Counted from the first letter of the stretch, positions 1 through 8,252 are shown. The stretch is 64,000 nucleotides of DNA from Mucilaginibacter gilvus (GCF_004054195.1 NZ_SBIW01000029.1:1-64000), one strand, 5' to 3'. Numbers and translations: made by a program. The notes: generated from the sequence alone by a model not told the origin.

Positions 1-2
1 TA

Positions 3-134
3 TTCCCCGGTGATGATGCCCGCGAGTTTTGGGTACGTGCCGAGGACCGCAACCGCGAAACTGCCGTTTGCTACGATAAACTGGGTATGGCGGAGTATGC
101 GGCTATGGAGGCGTTTGTGAGATACCACTACTAA
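3..134 (+). CDS. C-terminal end of a probable GNAT N-acetyltransferase (partial)
   Basis: The only frame open from the window edge runs to a TAA at 132-134 and encodes about 43 residues. The tail contains RNRETAVCYDKLGM, which matches the last strand-helix unit of GNAT acetyltransferases (N-x-x-A-x-x-x-Y-x-K-x-G-F/M), where the Tyr helps the acetyl-CoA thiolate leave. The start and acetyl-CoA loop lie outside the window, so the substrate cannot be guessed. A good intrinsic terminator follows 34 bp after the stop, which supports this being a genuine gene end. The family call rests on one motif. Confidence 0.5.
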   Translation, partial: FPGDDAREFWVRAEDRNRETAVCYDKLGMAEYAAMEAFVRYHY

Positions 135-167
135 AATACAATCAACTAAATCTCTCTATATCTCCGA

Positions 168-197
168 AGAGGCGCGAGCAATTGCGCCTCTTTTTTG
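168..197 (+). terminator. Rho-independent terminator after the GNAT gene
   Basis: Arms GAGGCGC (169-175) and GCGCCTC (184-190) form a perfect 7-bp GC-rich stem with an 8-nt loop, followed by six T (191-196). It ends transcription from the plus-strand gene stopping at 134. Confidence 0.85.
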
Positions 198-212
198 TTT
201 AACCGTTTTTCT

Positions 213-301
213 TGTAGAGACGCAATGCTTTGCGTCTCCCTGTAGATTATCATTGCATGAAGTTATGCATGGTGTCAGACGCGAAGTATCGCGTCTCTAC
301 A
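213..301. repeat. MITE-like element with 25-bp imperfect terminal inverted repeats
   Basis: The left arm (213-237, starting TGTAGAGACGC) is the reverse complement of the right arm (277-301, ending GCGTCTCTACA) at all but about three positions, and each arm is itself a near-palindrome. The roughly 39-bp centre has no coding sense. Elements with GTAGAGACGC ends are known to me as dispersed non-autonomous repeats in Bacteroidota. The right arm runs into ftcD and contains its stop codon. Confidence 0.7.
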
Positions 302-1985
302 GCCCTATCTTCCCATTCACCAACCCAATTATCTCCGCTTCCGCAGCAATTGCTTGTTGCTCCAAGTTCTCGCCCTGCTTTAAAATATCATCCACAAAAA
401 TCTTATCCTTATACCCCGTGGCATTTATTTTCACATTCATGAAAGCCCCGATCACTGCCGAGCGTGCGCACAAGGCCGCCACCCCTCCATCGGTAACCGA
501 ATTGGGGTTACCAACTTCTACCATCGCTTTTATCAGCGTCAGGCTCTCGTAAGATATCTGCATCACCTTAAACGGCACTTCAATTGCGTATTTGGTAGCA
601 TCCTGTATCGCTTTATCGCGCGACGCCTTTTCGTCGTCAGTAGCTTTAGACAAGCTAAACGCCTCCATAATTTTATTGAAGGCTGCGGTATCCAGGTCTA
701 CTAATCTTAGTAGTTCATCTTTATAGGCTTGGCCCTTTTCTGCCCAGTTGCTAAACTCTTCCCATCGGCTATCCCAACCTTTTTTGTGCGATGATAAGTT
801 AGCCACCATAGTAGCCAGCGACGCACCCAAAGCGCCCATATAAGCCGAAATAGAACCACCGCCCGGCGCGGGGCTCTCGCTCGCAGTTTCGTCGGCAAAG
901 GCGGTTAAAGTCTTACCTATTAATTTGCTCGCCGCAGTATCCTGCAACAGGTATTCTATTATGCGTTCCCTTGGGTTAAACGACCCCAGTTCATCCAGCC
1001 GCATCGATTTTATAGCGATCTTGATTAGTTCCGCTTCGCTCAGCCCTACCGAGCGCTGTTGCTTCCGCAGAAAATATTTACCCGCATCCAGCATCGCTTT
1101 CAGCGGCATCAAGCCCACCAATTCACTGCCTGTTACCCGGATACCCCGCTCATCGGCTTTCTTACAAACCTCATCAAAAGCGATGTGGATCGGCGTAACT
1201 TCAATATTGGTAAGGTTCATGGAGATCTGCGCCACGCCGTACTCCTCAATGTACCAGCCTATTGCCTTTACACTTTTCAACGAACCCGGGATGCTCTTTG
1301 GTTTGCCGTTTTCATCCATAATAACTTTACCCGTCACCGGGTCGCCATTACGCAGCGCGCGGCCTGCCTCGCGTACATCAAACGCAATAGCGTTTGCCCT
1401 GCGGGTGCTCGTGGTGTTCAGGTTCACGTTATAAGCTATCAAAAACTCACGCGCGCCTATCACCGTGGCACCCCGTTTCATGTCATTTTCCGCGGGCCCA
1501 AAATCAGGCTTCCATTGCGGTATTTTTATCTTCTTAAAAAATCCTTCGTACTCGCCCGCACGAATGATAGACAGGTTGCTGCGGCTTTTATCCGGCTGCG
1601 CATACTCATATAAATAAACAGGGATCTGCAATTCTTCCCCCACCCTTTTGGCCAGCTGCCGGGCGTACTCCGCCGTCTCTTCCATCGTAATATTAGCAAT
1701 GGGTATCAGCGGACAAACATCTGTTGCGCCCATCCTGGGGTGTTCGCCCTTATGCTTGCTCATATCTATCAGTTCCCCGGCCTTTTTTATCGCCAAAAAA
1801 GCAGCCTCTATCACCGCAGATGGTTCACCCACAAAAGTCACCACCGTACGGTTCGTGGCCTTGCCCGGGTCAACGTTCAGCAGGCGTACGCCTTCCACCG
1901 TTTCCACCTCGTCGGTAATTTGTTTGATGATAGCCAGGTTTACACCCTGGCTAAAATTGGGTACGCATTCAATTAGTTGGTTCAT
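297..1985 (-). CDS. ftcD: Bifunctional glutamate formimidoyltransferase / formimidoyl-THF cyclodeaminase
   Basis: Last steps of the folate route of histidine breakdown: the formimino group of N-formimino-glutamate is moved to tetrahydrofolate, giving glutamate, then deaminated to 5,10-methenyl-THF plus ammonia. The 562-aa length fits the two-domain fusion. The N-terminal transferase starts NQLIECVPNFSQG and carries the EHPRMGATD motif whose His82 matches the catalytic His82 of the mammalian enzyme. The second transferase subdomain spans about 180-325, and the all-helical cyclodeaminase begins near 355 with PAPGGGS at 372-378. It is cytoplasmic and last in the hut set, 42 bp after hutI. No hutF or hutG is present, so glutamate is made by this enzyme rather than by formiminoglutamase. 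The final codons and TAG lie inside the inverted-repeat element at 213-301. Confidence 0.95.
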   Translation of the reverse strand: MNQLIECVPNFSQGVNLAIIKQITDEVETVEGVRLLNVDPGKATNRTVVTFVGEPSAVIEAAFLAIKKAGELIDMSKHKGEHPRMGATDVCPLIPIANITMEETAEYARQLAKRVGEELQIPVYLYEYAQPDKSRSNLSIIRAGEYEGFFKKIKIPQWKPDFGPAENDMKRGATVIGAREFLIAYNVNLNTTSTRRANAIAFDVREAGRALRNGDPVTGKVIMDENGKPKSIPGSLKSVKAIGWYIEEYGVAQISMNLTNIEVTPIHIAFDEVCKKADERGIRVTGSELVGLMPLKAMLDAGKYFLRKQQRSVGLSEAELIKIAIKSMRLDELGSFNPRERIIEYLLQDTAASKLIGKTLTAFADETASESPAPGGGSISAYMGALGASLATMVANLSSHKKGWDSRWEEFSNWAEKGQAYKDELLRLVDLDTAAFNKIMEAFSLSKATDDEKASRDKAIQDATKYAIEVPFKVMQISYESLTLIKAMVEVGNPNSVTDGGVAALCARSAVIGAFMNVKINATGYKDKIFVDDILKQGENLEQQAIAAEAEIIGLVNGKIGL

Positions 1986-2027
1986 TGGTTCAGTTGTTCA
2001 TTGGTTCATTGGTATTTGCGTGGTTAG

Positions 2028-3272
2028 TTAAATCTGCGAAATCCCAAAATCATTAAAATCTGCGGTCCACACTTTTCCCGGCTTCATTTTCCCCTGGTAA
2101 TATAGTATTTCGTGGTAGTCGGCACATGGGTAGGCCTGCATATCGGCAAGCATTCCCGGTGCTAATATACCACGGTTTGTTATTTTTAGTGCGGCGGCGG
2201 CACGGTAAGTTAGCCCGGCAAATACTTCCGCAGTGGTTAATTTTTCGGATGCGCTCATTACTGCTGCCTGCATCAGCAGGTCGCCCATAGGTGCCGAGCC
2301 GGGGTTCCAGTCGCTGGCTATAGCGAGGCAAGCACCGGCATCCAGCAATTTGCGGGCAGGCGCGTAAGGCATTCCCAACCCCAACGACGCGCCGGGCAAA
2401 GTAACCGCGACCGTATTTGACTCCGCTAATAATTCTATTTCGGCCGCGCCACTCGCTTCCAAATGATCTGCTGATAATGCCCCTACTTCAACAGCAACCT
2501 TACTTCCGCCCGTCGTGAACTGATCTGCATGCACCGTAATCTCAAAACCCATTTGCTTTGCTTTATCCAGGTAAAACAATGCGTTCTCCGCGTCAAAGGC
2601 ACTTTGTTCAATAAATATATCCACCCTTGCGGCAAGGTTTTCCTCTCTTACTACCGGCAGCAATTCATGCAGCACATATTCCAAATATTCGCGTTGCGAT
2701 CCATTAAAATCCTTTGGCACCATGTGCGCGGCCAGGCAGGTGGATACCATTTTAGCTTTAGTTTTAGCAGCTGCCGCTTTAATCGCCCGCAGTTGTTTTA
2801 GTTCTTCCGCCAAACTCAATCCATACCCGCTTTTTACTTCTATGGTGGTAACGCCTTCCGCCAAATGCCGGTTTGCCCGTTGTACAAGCAACTCCGTAAG
2901 CATCGCTTCATCAGCCGCCCGGGTTTGCGTAACCGTATCCCAAATGCCGCCGCCGCTTTGGGCAATTTCCAAATAGGTTTTACCGGCTATCCGCATAGCG
3001 TAATCCTTCGCACGTTTCCCGCCGAAACAGATATGCGTATGGCAATCTATAAAGCCGGGCATTAACACTTGGCTGCCTGTAATTTCTTCTATTTCGGCCT
3101 TTGGGTTCGCCTTTCTTAATTCCTCAAAATCACCAACCGCCAATATCAGTTCATTCTCTGTCAGTACGCCACCGTTGGGAATGATGTGCAATTGCTCATC
3201 CCTCAATACTCCTTTTAGCGAGAGGCTTGGTAAAGGAAGAATTTGCGTAAAAGGGCCTATTAGTTTTTTCAT
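2028..3272 (-). CDS. hutI: Imidazolonepropionase
   Basis: Third step of histidine degradation: hydrolyses 4-imidazolone-5-propionate to N-formimino-L-glutamate. This 414-aa amidohydrolase-fold enzyme shows the metal ligands expected of the family: GFIDCHTH (His78, His80), VHADQF (His248) and SDWNPGSAP (Asp321). Its closing beta-sandwich contains GMLADMQAY, typical of the group. It stands upstream of ftcD on the same strand. About 396 bp of repeats separate it from hutU, so it may have its own promoter or depend on read-through across them. Confidence 0.95.
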   Translation of the reverse strand: MKKLIGPFTQILPLPSLSLKGVLRDEQLHIIPNGGVLTENELILAVGDFEELRKANPKAEIEEITGSQVLMPGFIDCHTHICFGGKRAKDYAMRIAGKTYLEIAQSGGGIWDTVTQTRAADEAMLTELLVQRANRHLAEGVTTIEVKSGYGLSLAEELKQLRAIKAAAAKTKAKMVSTCLAAHMVPKDFNGSQREYLEYVLHELLPVVREENLAARVDIFIEQSAFDAENALFYLDKAKQMGFEITVHADQFTTGGSKVAVEVGALSADHLEASGAAEIELLAESNTVAVTLPGASLGLGMPYAPARKLLDAGACLAIASDWNPGSAPMGDLLMQAAVMSASEKLTTAEVFAGLTYRAAAALKITNRGILAPGMLADMQAYPCADYHEILYYQGKMKPGKVWTADFNDFGISQI

Positions 3273-3335
3273 TTTTGTTTATTGTTCAATAGCGATGGGT
3301 TTGAAACCCATCGCTATGTTGGTACATAACCACCC

Positions 3336-3433
3336 CGTCATGCTGAACTTGTTTCAGCACCCCATCTGCTTAGTCGCTACCATGCAAACCGCCCACCTGT
3401 CCTGTGGGGTGCCGAAATAAATTCGGCATGACG
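3336..3433 (+). repeat. Palindromic repeat family R1, copy 1
   Basis: Begins CGTCATGCTGAACTTG and ends AATTCGGCATGACG. The outer ends CGTCATGC/GCATGACG pair, as do inner CACCCC/GGGGTG. Two hairpins sit on the shoulders: GCTGAA...TTCAGC and GCCGAA...TTCGGC. This gives a four-way, cruciform-like fold. Copies 2 and 3 are at 3553-3650 and 43308-43416. Confidence 0.85.
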
Positions 3434-3444
3434 GATTATTTCTG

Positions 3445-3528
3445 GGACGTTGCCTGCGGCCCGGGCTTTCCGCTCATACGCCTGCAGGCCTTACGCTTTT
3501 GGCCGGTACCCGCTGCAATCCCTAACGC
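3445..3528 (-). repeat. Structured repeat family R3, copy A
   Basis: Read on the minus strand it starts GCGTTAGGGATTGCAGCGG, continues with TACCGGCCAA, a variable palindrome (GCCTGCAGGC), then the block AGCGGAAAGCCCGG and ends CAACGTCC. Boxes and order match copies at 58664-58767 and 60175-60255. It could be a non-coding RNA or a mobile repeat; function unknown. Confidence 0.6.
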
Positions 3529-3552
3529 AATTACCGCTCAGCATTCCCACCA

Positions 3553-3650
3553 CGTCATGCTGAACTTGTTTCAGCGCCCCATCTGCTTAGTCGCTACCAT
3601 GCAAGCCACTTACCTGTCCCGTGGGGTGCCGAAATAAATTCGGCATGACG
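3553..3650 (+). repeat. Palindromic repeat family R1, copy 2
   Basis: Same length and orientation as copy 1, with only a handful of substitutions. It includes the same central segment ATCTGCTTAGTCGCTACC, so the two are recent duplicates or under homogenisation. It ends 18 bp before the hutU stop. Confidence 0.85.
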
Positions 3651-3668
3651 GACTTATTTTTAACTAAT

Positions 3669-5342
3669 CTACCACACCTTCAACCCAAACCTGTCCGCCC
3701 ACTCGCTGGCTTTATCATATCCGGCATCGGTATGGCGGAAGATGCCCATCGCAGGGTCGTTATGCAATACGCGTTTGAGGCAGGTGGCGGCACACTCGGT
3801 GCCATCGGCCACTACTACCATGCCGGCATGCTGCGAATAGCCCATACCCACGCCGCCACCGTGATGGAACGACACCCAGGTTGCCCCGCCCGAGGTGTTG
3901 GCCATCAGGTTGAGTAGCGGCCAATCGGACACCGCATCCGAGCCATCCTTCATCGATTCCGTCTCGCGGTTTGGCGATGCTACCGACCCGCAATCCAAAT
4001 GGTCACGACCGATCACTATCGGTGCTTTTACTTTTCCGCTGGCTACCAGTTCGTTCAATATCAAGCCGGCTTTTTCGCGTTCGCCCATGCCCAGCCAGCA
4101 AATGCGGGCGGGCAGGCCTTGAAAAGCTATCTGCTTTTGCGCTTTCTCCAGCCAGTTGATGAGCGGCTTATTTTCGGGAAAAGCCTCTATCAGCGCCCTG
4201 TCGGTTATATAAATATCTTCCGGGTCGCCGGATAATGCCACCCACCTAAACGGTCCTTTTCCCTCGCAAAACAGCGGGCGAATAAAGGCAGGCGTGAATC
4301 CCGGGAAATTAAAGGCATCCGGCTCGCCACCCTGTCGGGCAAATTCGCGCAGATTGTTGCCATAATCAAAGGTGATGGCACCTTGTTTTTGCAGCTCCAG
4401 CATAAAACCAACGTGGCGGGCCATACTTTTTAGCGAGAGTCGTTTGTATTGCTCCGCATCTGCTTTCCGCAGGTCGAGCGCTTCATCCAGGCGTAAGCCG
4501 TTGGGGATATAGCCGTTCAATGGATCGTGTGCCGAGGTTTGATCGGTAAGCATATCGGGCACAATGCCGTCGGCAATCAGGCGTTGCAGCATATCGCCGG
4601 CATCGCTTACCAGGCCAACAGAAAGTGTTTCGCCTTTTGCCATGGCGTCTTTTACCCAAGCGATGGCCTCCTCGTAAGAATGTGTTAACCTATCGATGTA
4701 TTTGCTATCGATACGTTTTTGGATGCGTGTTGCATCTACATCGGCACCTAAAAATACCGCGCCTGCCATGGTTGCGGCCAGTGGCTGTGCACCGCCCATG
4801 CCGCCGATGCCGGCGCTAACAATGAGTTTCCCTGTCAGGTTGCCACCGAAATGCTGGCGGCCTGCTTCCACAAAGGTTTCGTAAGTGCCCTGCAAAATGC
4901 CCTGCGTACCAATGTAGATCCAGCTGCCGGCGGTCATTTGCCCGTACATCATCAGCCCCTCGGCTCGGAGTTTATTAAAATGTTCCCAGGTTGCCCAGGC
5001 AGGCACCAAATTGCTGTTGGCTATCAATACGCGCGGCGCCTGCGGGTGACTGCGGATAATGCCCACCGGCTTGCCCGATTGTACCAGCAAGGAATGCTCC
5101 TCGTCCAGTTCAAGCAGCAATTCTATAATTTTTCGTAACGATTCGGGGTTGCGGGCAGCCTGACCAATTCCGCCGTAAACCACCAGTTCATCCGGGTTTT
5201 CGGCGACCTGCCCATCCAGGTTATTGAGCAACATGCGCAGGGGCGCTTCCGTTTGCCAGCTTTTAGCGTGCAAAGTATTCCCAACCGGCGCTTTGTAAAC
5301 CGGGTGGCTTGCGTAGGTTTTAATAAATTCCGAACTCGTCAT
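3669..5342 (-). CDS. hutU: Urocanate hydratase
   Basis: Second step of histidine degradation: adds water to urocanate to give 4-imidazolone-5-propionate, using tightly bound NAD+ as an electrophile. The 557 residues equal the usual length. Conserved stretches include NLVPAWATWEHFNKL, MTAGSWIYIGTQGI, ICWLGMGER (carrying the active-site Cys region) and GVGMGYSQHAG near the C-terminus. The start codon at 5340-5342 lies inside the end of hutH, a 23-bp overlap that implies translational coupling. Cytoplasmic. The 3' end abuts the R1/R3 repeats. Confidence 0.96.
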   Translation of the reverse strand: MTSSEFIKTYASHPVYKAPVGNTLHAKSWQTEAPLRMLLNNLDGQVAENPDELVVYGGIGQAARNPESLRKIIELLLELDEEHSLLVQSGKPVGIIRSHPQAPRVLIANSNLVPAWATWEHFNKLRAEGLMMYGQMTAGSWIYIGTQGILQGTYETFVEAGRQHFGGNLTGKLIVSAGIGGMGGAQPLAATMAGAVFLGADVDATRIQKRIDSKYIDRLTHSYEEAIAWVKDAMAKGETLSVGLVSDAGDMLQRLIADGIVPDMLTDQTSAHDPLNGYIPNGLRLDEALDLRKADAEQYKRLSLKSMARHVGFMLELQKQGAITFDYGNNLREFARQGGEPDAFNFPGFTPAFIRPLFCEGKGPFRWVALSGDPEDIYITDRALIEAFPENKPLINWLEKAQKQIAFQGLPARICWLGMGEREKAGLILNELVASGKVKAPIVIGRDHLDCGSVASPNRETESMKDGSDAVSDWPLLNLMANTSGGATWVSFHHGGGVGMGYSQHAGMVVVADGTECAATCLKRVLHNDPAMGIFRHTDAGYDKASEWADRFGLKVW

Positions 5343-6879
5343 CGTTGTTTAAATTGATGTGATGTTGTTTGGCGGCTTCTTTGGCAATCGCCTCAAATTC
5401 GCCACTTGTAATTAATTGGTGCAGTTGGTTAATGTCTTCCGAGAAGATCCTATCTTCATCAATAAAAGGTACCTGTTTACGCACCAACTGATGGCAAGCC
5501 TCAATAACCGGGGTGGATAAAAGCGGCCTGCGAAAATCTAAGGCTTGCGAAGCATAAAGCAGTTCGATCGCCTGAATGTACTCCAAATTATCCAATACCA
5601 TGTGCAGCTTACGCCCGCTGATGGAGCCCATGGACACATGGTCTTCCTGCCCCAGCGATGTAGGTACGCTATCGGCACTGGCCGGGAAACAAAATGTCTT
5701 ATTTTCGGTAACGAGTGCCGCTGTGGTGTATTGCGGTATCATGAGGCCCGAGTTTAGCCCCGCGCCGTTGGTTAAAAGTTTTGGAAGGCCGTAACGGCCT
5801 TCGCTCATGAGGTAGCAGCGGCGGTCGGCAATATTGCCTAATTCAGCTGCGGCTACGGTAGCATAATCCAGCGGCAAGGCCAGCGGTTGCCCGTGGAAAT
5901 TACCGCCGCTGATGGTATTTTCGGCACTAAAAACAACCGGGTTATCGGTAACTGAGTTAAGTTCTATCTCCGTCAATTCCTTTAAATGCAGCCAGGCGTT
6001 ACGCGATGCGCCATGCACCTGCGGCATGCAGCGGATTGAATATGGATCCTGCACGCGGTTACAATTGATATGGGCGCCGTTGATAGCCGAGCCATTCAAC
6101 AGGGACGCTAAGCGTTGCGCGACATATTTGGTGCCCTTATAAGGGCGAATGGCATGTAGCCGGGCATCAAAGGGGCGCGAGGAGCCCATCAACCCTTCCA
6201 GGGACATCGCACCGATCAGATCGGCTACATTTAGGGCGTTGTTTAACCGCTCCACCGCTTTTATGGCAAATGCCAGTATAAACTGCGTGCCGTTGATAAG
6301 CGCGAGGCCTTCCTTTGGGCCTAATATCAGCGCTTGTAAATTATGTTCTTTCAATACTTGCCCGGCAGGCTGCTTTTCATTGCCAGCAAAAACTTCGCCC
6401 AAACCTATAAGTGGCAAAAATAAATGCGCCAACGGGGCGAGGTCGCCGGATGCGCCTACCGAACCTTTTTCGGGCACCACGGGTATTACATCGTTATCGA
6501 TATGCCAGATCACCCGCTCCAGAGTTTTTGGGGAGATGCCCGAATAGCCCTGCGCCAGCGCTTGTACTTTGGTGATGAGCATCAGTTTGGCTGTCTCCTG
6601 CGGAATGGGTTTGCCCACGCCAACGCTATGGCTTTTGAGGATATTGCTTTGCAGCAGGCTGGTATCTTTTTCGGAGATGCTGGTATCGCACAGCGGACCA
6701 AAGCCGGTATTAATTCCGTAGACCGGCTTTTGCGCATGAACTATCTTCTCTACTTCTCTCCATGATCTATGGATCCCTTCCGCCGCTTCCTTATTGATGG
6801 TCCCTTTGAGTTTGCCCGAAGCAATATCAATCACCTTGCCTATGGACAGGTGCTCCACTCCATAATTAAAACTATTCAT
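5320..6879 (-). CDS. hutH: Histidine ammonia-lyase
   Basis: First step of histidine degradation: non-oxidative elimination of ammonia to trans-urocanate. The 519-aa protein carries GSVGASGDLAPL, whose Ala143-Ser144-Gly145 cyclises autocatalytically into the MIO electrophile. YGINTGFGPL near residue 54 and the QEDHVSMGS motif are also family hallmarks. Its first codons overlap the end of the MarR gene by 8 bp and its end overlaps hutU by 23 bp, so the three are almost certainly one transcript. Control by the MarR protein is inferred from position. Confidence 0.97.
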   Translation of the reverse strand: MNSFNYGVEHLSIGKVIDIASGKLKGTINKEAAEGIHRSWREVEKIVHAQKPVYGINTGFGPLCDTSISEKDTSLLQSNILKSHSVGVGKPIPQETAKLMLITKVQALAQGYSGISPKTLERVIWHIDNDVIPVVPEKGSVGASGDLAPLAHLFLPLIGLGEVFAGNEKQPAGQVLKEHNLQALILGPKEGLALINGTQFILAFAIKAVERLNNALNVADLIGAMSLEGLMGSSRPFDARLHAIRPYKGTKYVAQRLASLLNGSAINGAHINCNRVQDPYSIRCMPQVHGASRNAWLHLKELTEIELNSVTDNPVVFSAENTISGGNFHGQPLALPLDYATVAAAELGNIADRRCYLMSEGRYGLPKLLTNGAGLNSGLMIPQYTTAALVTENKTFCFPASADSVPTSLGQEDHVSMGSISGRKLHMVLDNLEYIQAIELLYASQALDFRRPLLSTPVIEACHQLVRKQVPFIDEDRIFSEDINQLHQLITSGEFEAIAKEAAKQHHINLNNDDEFGIY

Positions 6880-7375
6880 CGGTAGCGGGTTTTGGGTTCA
6901 ACTTCTTACTAATGGTATCCGCCAGGTTTGCCGAGCGAAACACGTTCTCCATGGCAGCAATAGCGGGCAGCAGCTGCGTGGCGGCGGCATCGCTTTCGGC
7001 AAGGTCCATCATGCTGGTGTTAATAGCTTCCCAAATGGGCAAGATCTGATCAAGGATAGCTTTCCCTTTTTGGGTGAATTGTACCAGCTGCCTCCGGCCG
7101 TCATCGGTACAAACCGACGTTTCCACAATATTTTTATTCTTAAGATTAGTGATCAGCTGGCTTGCCGCCGGGTGCGACACCTCGGTTTGCTCGCTGAGTT
7201 CTTTGATGGAAAGCGACTCGTTCTTCGACAATAAATAAAACACCGGGAACCAACTTGCTTCAAACTCGATGCCTTCGTTTTGGTAAATACGGTTTATTTC
7301 GGCTAAGAAAGTCTCGCTCATCCGCCGGAGGCGACTGCCTAAAACAAGGTAACCTAAGCTTTGGTACAAATTCAT
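6872..7375 (-). CDS. MarR-family transcriptional regulator, probable hut regulator
   Basis: A 167-aa winged-helix protein. The recognition region reads SIKELSEQTEVSHPAASQLI and the wing contains TDDGRRQLV, a classical MarR DxR wing. The N-terminal and C-terminal helices would form the dimer interface. It is the first gene of the hutH-hutU transcript, overlapping hutH by 8 bp. A perfect 24-bp palindrome sits 6 bp before its start codon and is the obvious autoregulatory site. Known hut regulators elsewhere are HutC (GntR type) or HutP, so a MarR-type regulator here is a lineage-specific arrangement. The ligand (urocanate is an obvious guess) is not shown by the sequence. Confidence 0.85.
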   Translation of the reverse strand: MNLYQSLGYLVLGSRLRRMSETFLAEINRIYQNEGIEFEASWFPVFYLLSKNESLSIKELSEQTEVSHPAASQLITNLKNKNIVETSVCTDDGRRQLVQFTQKGKAILDQILPIWEAINTSMMDLAESDAAATQLLPAIAAMENVFRSANLADTISKKLNPKPATDE

Positions 7376-7381
7376 GATGCA

Positions 7382-7405
7382 ATTTATATAAGTACTTATA
7401 TAAAT
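7382..7405. promoter_or_regulatory. Perfect 24-bp palindrome, probable MarR operator
   Basis: The interval 7382-7405 equals its own reverse complement, centred between 7393 and 7394, core TATAAGTACTTATA. It ends 6 bp upstream of the MarR start codon (7373-7375). Size and symmetry fit a MarR dimer site. On the minus strand a TTTG lies just upstream and a weak TAAATTGC just downstream, so the palindrome may occupy the spacer of a Bacteroidota-type promoter. The promoter boxes are tentative. Confidence 0.75.
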
Positions 7406-7421
7406 GCAAATGTTATTTTAA

Positions 7422-7466
7422 ATAGGCGAGCCCCCAGCCCCCTGAAGGGGGAGCTTTTTGATTTGC
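7422..7466 (+). repeat. G/C-block repeat family R2, copy 1 (left flank of the metalloprotease gene)
   Basis: A 45-bp unit beginning ATAGGCGAGCCCCC, with the hairpin CCCCCTGAAGGGGG and ending near GATTTGC. A nearly identical unit in the same orientation lies at 8208-8252, so the gene between them is bracketed by direct repeats. Confidence 0.8.
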
Positions 7467-7539
7467 AAAGCAGAAACATTGGGGCTGTAACATTCGTGTT
7501 TTTATTAACAGATGATACACAAATAAGTATTTTAGGCCC

Positions 7540-8211
7540 ATGAAAAAACTAACATTACTATCTATACTATTCCTCGGCTTGTTTTGCCGTGTTGCTCATG
7601 CCGGCGCTATCGACACCATAAAAAAGAATGGCTACACCCTCATCATATCCGGTAACGACGAGCATTTTGATAATGCCATCAAAGAAAAGCTCATCAGCAC
7701 CTTTTTTACCGTGTACCCTAAAATTGTAAAAGAATACAACAAAAAGAGCCTGAAAACGGTGAACTTTTTCATTGATACCGCCTACCACGGCGTTGCCGCT
7801 ACAGGTAATGGCCGCGTGGTGTTCAGCCCTGCTTACATGACTAAGCACCCGAACGATATCGATGTGGTTACTCATGAGGTAATGCACATTGTTCAGGATT
7901 ATGGCGACAGCAGCGGCCCCGGCTGGCTGACCGAAGGCATTGCCGATTACGTTCGCAACGAACACGGTGTTGCCAACGAGGCTGCCAACTGGAAGCTTCC
8001 GGCCTACAAATCAACCCAAAACTATGACAACGCCTACCGTGTAACCGCCCGCTTTTTGGTGTGGGTAGAAACTAAGGTTAACAAAGGCAGCGTAAAAAAA
8101 CTGGATGGCATTATGCGCAAGCATACCTACAACGATAACACCTGGAAAGATGTTACCGGGAAATCGGTGGATGAGTTGTGGAAGGAATATTCGGAAAATC
8201 CAAACACATAG
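7540..8211 (+). CDS. Secreted basic-secretory-protein-family putative metallopeptidase
   Basis: A 223-aa protein with a clear signal peptide (about residues 1-21, ending VAHA). It contains the zinc-protease motif HEVMH (His112, Glu113, His116), then GWLTEGIADYVR, whose Glu132 could act downstream. This arrangement (THExxHxxQ...GWLxEGIADYxR) matches the basic secretory protein family shared by plants and bacteria, thought to be metallopeptidase-like. It would be exported to the periplasm or beyond. The gene is alone, divergent from hut, and bracketed by 45-bp direct repeats. Its TAG stop is formed by the first bases of the downstream repeat. Confidence 0.78.
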   Translation: MKKLTLLSILFLGLFCRVAHAGAIDTIKKNGYTLIISGNDEHFDNAIKEKLISTFFTVYPKIVKEYNKKSLKTVNFFIDTAYHGVAATGNGRVVFSPAYMTKHPNDIDVVTHEVMHIVQDYGDSSGPGWLTEGIADYVRNEHGVANEAANWKLPAYKSTQNYDNAYRVTARFLVWVETKVNKGSVKKLDGIMRKHTYNDNTWKDVTGKSVDELWKEYSENPNT

Positions 8212-8252
8212 GCGAGCCCCCCAACCCCCTGAAGGGGGAGCTTTTGAATTGC
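8208..8252 (+). repeat. G/C-block repeat family R2, copy 2 (right flank)
   Basis: Same unit and orientation as 7422-7466: starts ATAGGCGAGCCCCC, carries CCCCCTGAAGGGGG and ends GAATTGC. Its TAG at 8209-8211 is the stop codon of the preceding gene. Confidence 0.8.

Larger units (their letters stand above)
3273..3668. other. Repeat-filled spacer between hutU and hutI
   Basis: This 396-bp stretch has no convincing gene. Short open frames across it consist of repeat sequence and run into hutI or hutU antisense. It holds two copies of a 98-bp palindromic element (3336-3433, 3553-3650) bracketing one copy of a different structured element (3445-3528, minus strand). It interrupts the otherwise compact hut set. 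Confidence 0.8.

Noticed and set aside
925..1613. Long plus-strand frames (up to 184 codons) inside ftcD.
   Set aside because: Antisense to a gene with clear domains and catalytic motifs; the translations have no family features.
3175..3917. Three plus-strand frames sharing LNLFQ..ICLVATMQ sequences, which could suggest a repeated small protein.
   Set aside because: The shared sequence is the R1 repeat read in frame; starts and ends fall in hutI, hutU and the spacer.
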